Source: UBA12087 sp964370815 (GTDB lineage: Bacteria > Chloroflexota > Anaerolineae > Anaerolineales > Villigracilaceae). Taken from it: a stretch of 64,000 nucleotides of DNA. The notes under the pieces were generated by a model. The model searched no databases. It was not told the DNA's origin and saw only the letters and a list, made by a program, of their open reading frames with translations. Below, in pieces: positions 61,392 through 64,000 of the stretch. Each line of letters begins with the position of its first letter. Within the stretch, counting starts at the first letter, position 1. The position numbers were made by a program, and so were the translations under genes. The DNA lies in the NCBI GenBank assembly GCA_964370815.1, contig CAYJKQ010000002.1, positions 62,001-126,000 of the forward strand, in the 5' to 3' direction.

Positions 61392-62225
61392 ATGGTAATT
61401 AATAAAGACAGAAAATCTCACCTTCCCGTTCCCTTCATTTTTAGCCAATCATCACTCCAGGATTACAGTGATTGTGAACGACGTTTTAATTTACGTTATA
61501 TTGCGCAGCTGACATGGCCAGCCGTTGAGAGTGAGCCAATACTTGAAAATGAGCGTCGGCAGATGGAAGGCCAAACCTTCCATCGATTGGTGCAGCAGCA
61601 TTTATTGGGGTTACCAGTCGATAAGTTGACCGGGTTGGCTAATAGTTCCAACTTAAGCGAATGGTGGGAGAATTATTTAAATTACGATTTTCACCTCAGT
61701 GAGTATGAGATTCATCCAGAAATAAACCTGACTGCGCAAATCGGAAAACATCGACTTACTGCCAACTTTGATCTACTTGCAATTGGGCAAGAAAAAATTC
61801 TTATTTTTGACTGGAAAACCTATCAAAAACGACCTCGTGAAGAATGGCTGGCGAAAACCTACCAGACTCGTGTGTACAGGTCTCTCCTGGTCCAGGCTGG
61901 GAGTTTTCTGACAAATAATATTTCCATTAACCCTGAAAAGGTTGAGATGATTTATTGGCTGGCAAATTTCCCCATGCAACCTATCCAGTTTCCCTATGAC
62001 ACATCTCAATCCCTGCGCGATTGGCAGCATTTGGATGCAATGATCTCCAGAATTGATGCCCAGGAAGAATTTCCAATGACTGCAGATAATAAAAAATGCA
62101 ATTATTGCCCATATCGTTCCTATTGTGATCGAGGTATTTCCTCGGCTGCCCACGATGATGAAACCGAACCGCTAACGGAGATGTCTGAACTAACGTTGGA
62201 TCAAATTCAAGAAATCGAAATTTAA
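61392..62225 (+). CDS. PD-(D/E)XK nuclease of the Cas4/AddB iron-sulphur type
   Basis: A 277-residue nuclease. Catalytic residues are His64 (QTFHRLVQ), Asp127 (NFDLLAIG), Asp140-x-Lys142 (FDWKTY) and the Gln158 motif (TYQTRVY). Four cysteines, Cys28 (YSDCERRF) and Cys236, Cys239, Cys245 (CNYCPYRSYC), form the iron-staple pattern of AddB and Cas4. It is the size of a stand-alone Cas4/RecB-like nuclease. No cas genes or CRISPR repeats are nearby; the two helicases upstream point to an AddAB-like role. ATG 61392 is chosen over TTG 61383. Confidence 0.88.
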   Translation: MVINKDRKSHLPVPFIFSQSSLQDYSDCERRFNLRYIAQLTWPAVESEPILENERRQMEGQTFHRLVQQHLLGLPVDKLTGLANSSNLSEWWENYLNYDFHLSEYEIHPEINLTAQIGKHRLTANFDLLAIGQEKILIFDWKTYQKRPREEWLAKTYQTRVYRSLLVQAGSFLTNNISINPEKVEMIYWLANFPMQPIQFPYDTSQSLRDWQHLDAMISRIDAQEEFPMTADNKKCNYCPYRSYCDRGISSAAHDDETEPLTEMSELTLDQIQEIEI

Positions 62226-62277
62226 ACCAATGCTTAAAATCTTTTGCGACCTGTCTTATCACCACGATTGAAAATTA

Positions 62278-64000
62278 ATGCCCACCTGGATAGAACCAAA
62301 ACCCAATCATATCGAATCCCCACTCCTTTTTAATCTGGACCCAATTGTCAGGGACAGGTTAGTAAGTCTTGGGTTGAAGACCGAACAGCAAGCCATCGCT
62401 TTTCTTGATCCTACTTATTACAACCCGTCACAAACCTCCGAATTGCCCGGGTTGATAAATGTAGCTGACAGGGTTGAAACTGCCATCCGAAAATCAGAAC
62501 CGATCTGTGTCTGGGGTGATTTCGACGTAGATGGACAAACATCAACTACCATTCTTTTTTCAACATTACAGGACCTTGGTGCCAGGGTAACTTTTCATAT
62601 CCCGGTCCGTGGTCCTGAAAGTCATGGTATAGGAATTCGACAACTTGAAGATGTAATTAATAACGGTGCAAAACTGATCCTGACTTGTGATACAGGCATT
62701 AGTGCGCATGAGGCTATTGAATATGCCAAATCTCAGGGGGTGGATGTTTTAATAACAGATCATCATGACTTACCTCCGGAATTACCCTTTGCCAATGCAA
62801 TTGCAAACCCCAAATTTCTCGATACGGATCATCCACTTGCAACTCTCGCAGGAGCTGGTGTTGCTTATAAATTGGCGGAAGAGTTATATGCCCGTTTTGG
62901 CCTTGAAAAAAATGGAGAAAAGCATCTCGATCTGGCTGCGCTCGGGTTGGTGGCAGACCTGGCTGTGTTGAAAGGCGATACCAGGTATCTCGTCCAACGC
63001 GGCTTGGAATCATTGCGAAACACTCAACGCCTGGGTTTGCAAGTTTTAATGGAATCAGCCGAATTGATCCCGGATCACCTGACCGAGGAGCATATCGGTT
63101 TTATCATTGCTCCCCGCTTAAATGTTCTCGGACGACTTGCAGATGCAAATATTGCGGTGGAACTATTCACAACAAGCAATACTTCCCGTGCCAGGGTAAT
63201 CGTCACGATTTTGGAGGGGTTGAATGCACAACGCCAGCTGCTTACAAACCAGGTTTATTCAGCAGCCGAAACCCAAATTAAATCAGATCCATCCATATTG
63301 CAAAAAGCCTTGATCGTTCTGGCTCATCCGACATGGCCAGCCGGGATCATTGGTATTGCCGCCAGTCGTCTTGTAGAACGGTACAATCGACCCGTCATCT
63401 TGATCTCCAACCCACCCAATGAACCAGCACGCGGTTCGGCACGCTCAATAAAAGGTGTTAATATTACTGCAGCTATCACTAACCACAAGGATATCCTCCT
63501 GGGTTTTGGAGGTCACCCCATGGCAGCTGGATTATCCATAGAATCTGAGAAGATTCCAGAATTTCATAGAGAAATAGCAAAAACGGTCGCAGGAATGTTA
63601 CCTGAAAAGGATTTAGAGCAAAAAATTCAATTAGACGGAATTTATAACCTGGAAAAACTTGATTTGGATCTGGCAGATACCTTTGAGAAACTTGCTCCAT
63701 ATGGTTCTGGAAACCCAAAATTGATTCTAGCTTCCAACCATCTCAAGATCATAAATTCATCTAGAATTGGACGCAACAAGGATCATATAAAATTCCTGGT
63801 TGAAGATAAAAACGGTAGGCAACAATCTGTATTATGGTGGAATGCTGGTGATGGCGTACTACCAGAAGACATGTTCGACCTTGCTTATAATCTCCGGGCC
63901 AGTGACTGGAAAGGTTCCCGCCAGATTCAATTGGAGTTCATCGATTTTCGTCTCTCCCCACAAGAAAAAGCTCTTGAAGAAAAATCAACTATTGAGATAG
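62278..64000 (+). CDS. recJ: Single-stranded-DNA exonuclease RecJ (3' end outside window)
   Basis: The frame runs from ATG 62278 to the window end, 574 codons. The DHH domain has WGDFDVDGQT, CDTGIS and TDHHDLPPELP. The DHHA1 domain has the GFGGHPMAAGL motif near residue 405. An OB-like region (about 470 on) follows, as in RecJ. RecJ degrades 5' single-stranded ends in RecA-dependent repair, which fits the helicase-nuclease genes before it. The short ATG-proximal region has no strong ribosome site. Confidence 0.9.
   Translation, partial: MPTWIEPKPNHIESPLLFNLDPIVRDRLVSLGLKTEQQAIAFLDPTYYNPSQTSELPGLINVADRVETAIRKSEPICVWGDFDVDGQTSTTILFSTLQDLGARVTFHIPVRGPESHGIGIRQLEDVINNGAKLILTCDTGISAHEAIEYAKSQGVDVLITDHHDLPPELPFANAIANPKFLDTDHPLATLAGAGVAYKLAEELYARFGLEKNGEKHLDLAALGLVADLAVLKGDTRYLVQRGLESLRNTQRLGLQVLMESAELIPDHLTEEHIGFIIAPRLNVLGRLADANIAVELFTTSNTSRARVIVTILEGLNAQRQLLTNQVYSAAETQIKSDPSILQKALIVLAHPTWPAGIIGIAASRLVERYNRPVILISNPPNEPARGSARSIKGVNITAAITNHKDILLGFGGHPMAAGLSIESEKIPEFHREIAKTVAGMLPEKDLEQKIQLDGIYNLEKLDLDLADTFEKLAPYGSGNPKLILASNHLKIINSSRIGRNKDHIKFLVEDKNGRQQSVLWWNAGDGVLPEDMFDLAYNLRASDWKGSRQIQLEFIDFRLSPQEKALEEKSTIEI

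Noticed and set aside
61392..62225. Cas4 of a CRISPR-Cas locus
   Set aside because: The protein has the Cas4-type motifs, but no cas1, cas2 or repeats are present and two AddAB-like helicases are adjacent.
1..64000. tRNA, rRNA or insertion-sequence genes
   Set aside because: Looking through all spacers by eye gave no T-arm-like GTTCGAATCC pattern in a cloverleaf context, no rRNA blocks and no transposase; a tool such as tRNAscan-SE would be decisive.

Overview
The window looks like chromosomal DNA from a moderately AT-rich bacterium, most probably Chloroflexota of the Anaerolineae type. This is an inference from gene content, not a database match. It rests on a topoisomerase I with an N-terminal zinc ribbon, Thr/Pro-rich extracytoplasmic linkers, an L,D-transpeptidase with an SFGC active site, three non-pyrrolysine MttB proteins with a corrinoid protein, and an L31 protein with an RNA-polymerase alpha-CTD-like tail. 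I saw no rRNA, tRNA, CRISPR array, insertion sequence or prophage. One 100-N assembly gap lies at 55066-55165.

Layout. Positions 1-10.6 kb are housekeeping: a truncated membrane protein, greA, then minus-strand dprA-manC-topA-membrane protein, the ffh-rpsP-khpA-rimM operon, and a two-S1-domain protein. 11-17 kb: gyrA, then minus-strand rho-M23 peptidase-birA-small membrane protein. 17.4-25 kb is mixed accessory metabolism: a KAS III-like enzyme, a zinc alcohol dehydrogenase, a hotdog thioesterase, a DMT transporter, a LysM L,D-transpeptidase, a VOC protein and a dihaem cytochrome c.

25.3-44.3 kb is a minus-strand C1/corrinoid block. It holds a GntR/FCD regulator, a corrinoid protein, three MttB-family methyltransferases plus a fragment of a fourth, an S9 peptidase, an M20 amidohydrolase, a complete peptide-type ABC importer, a methyltetrahydrofolate:corrinoid methyltransferase, an Fe-S corrinoid-reactivating ATPase and a homocysteine methyltransferase domain. 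Read together, these would import a methylated, possibly peptide- or acyl-linked compound, hydrolyse it, pass its methyl group to cob(I)alamin, and send it on to tetrahydrofolate or methionine. A deacetylase-fold amidohydrolase and a glycerophosphodiesterase sit just upstream on the plus strand. This block is the best candidate here for an undescribed pathway.

46.4-50.5 kb carries ppdK, a single-domain response regulator and a small zinc-ribbon protein. 50.5-55.8 kb is a minus-strand run rplU-rpmA-rpmE-(terminator)-tdk-hpt-nucleotidyltransferase/hydrolase fusion. 56-64 kb is a plus-strand DNA-repair block: an AddB-like helicase, a UvrD/AddA-like helicase, a haem-binding protein, a Cas4/AddB-type Fe-S nuclease and recJ (cut by the window end). 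The first, second and fourth look like an AddAB nuclease-helicase split into three polypeptides.
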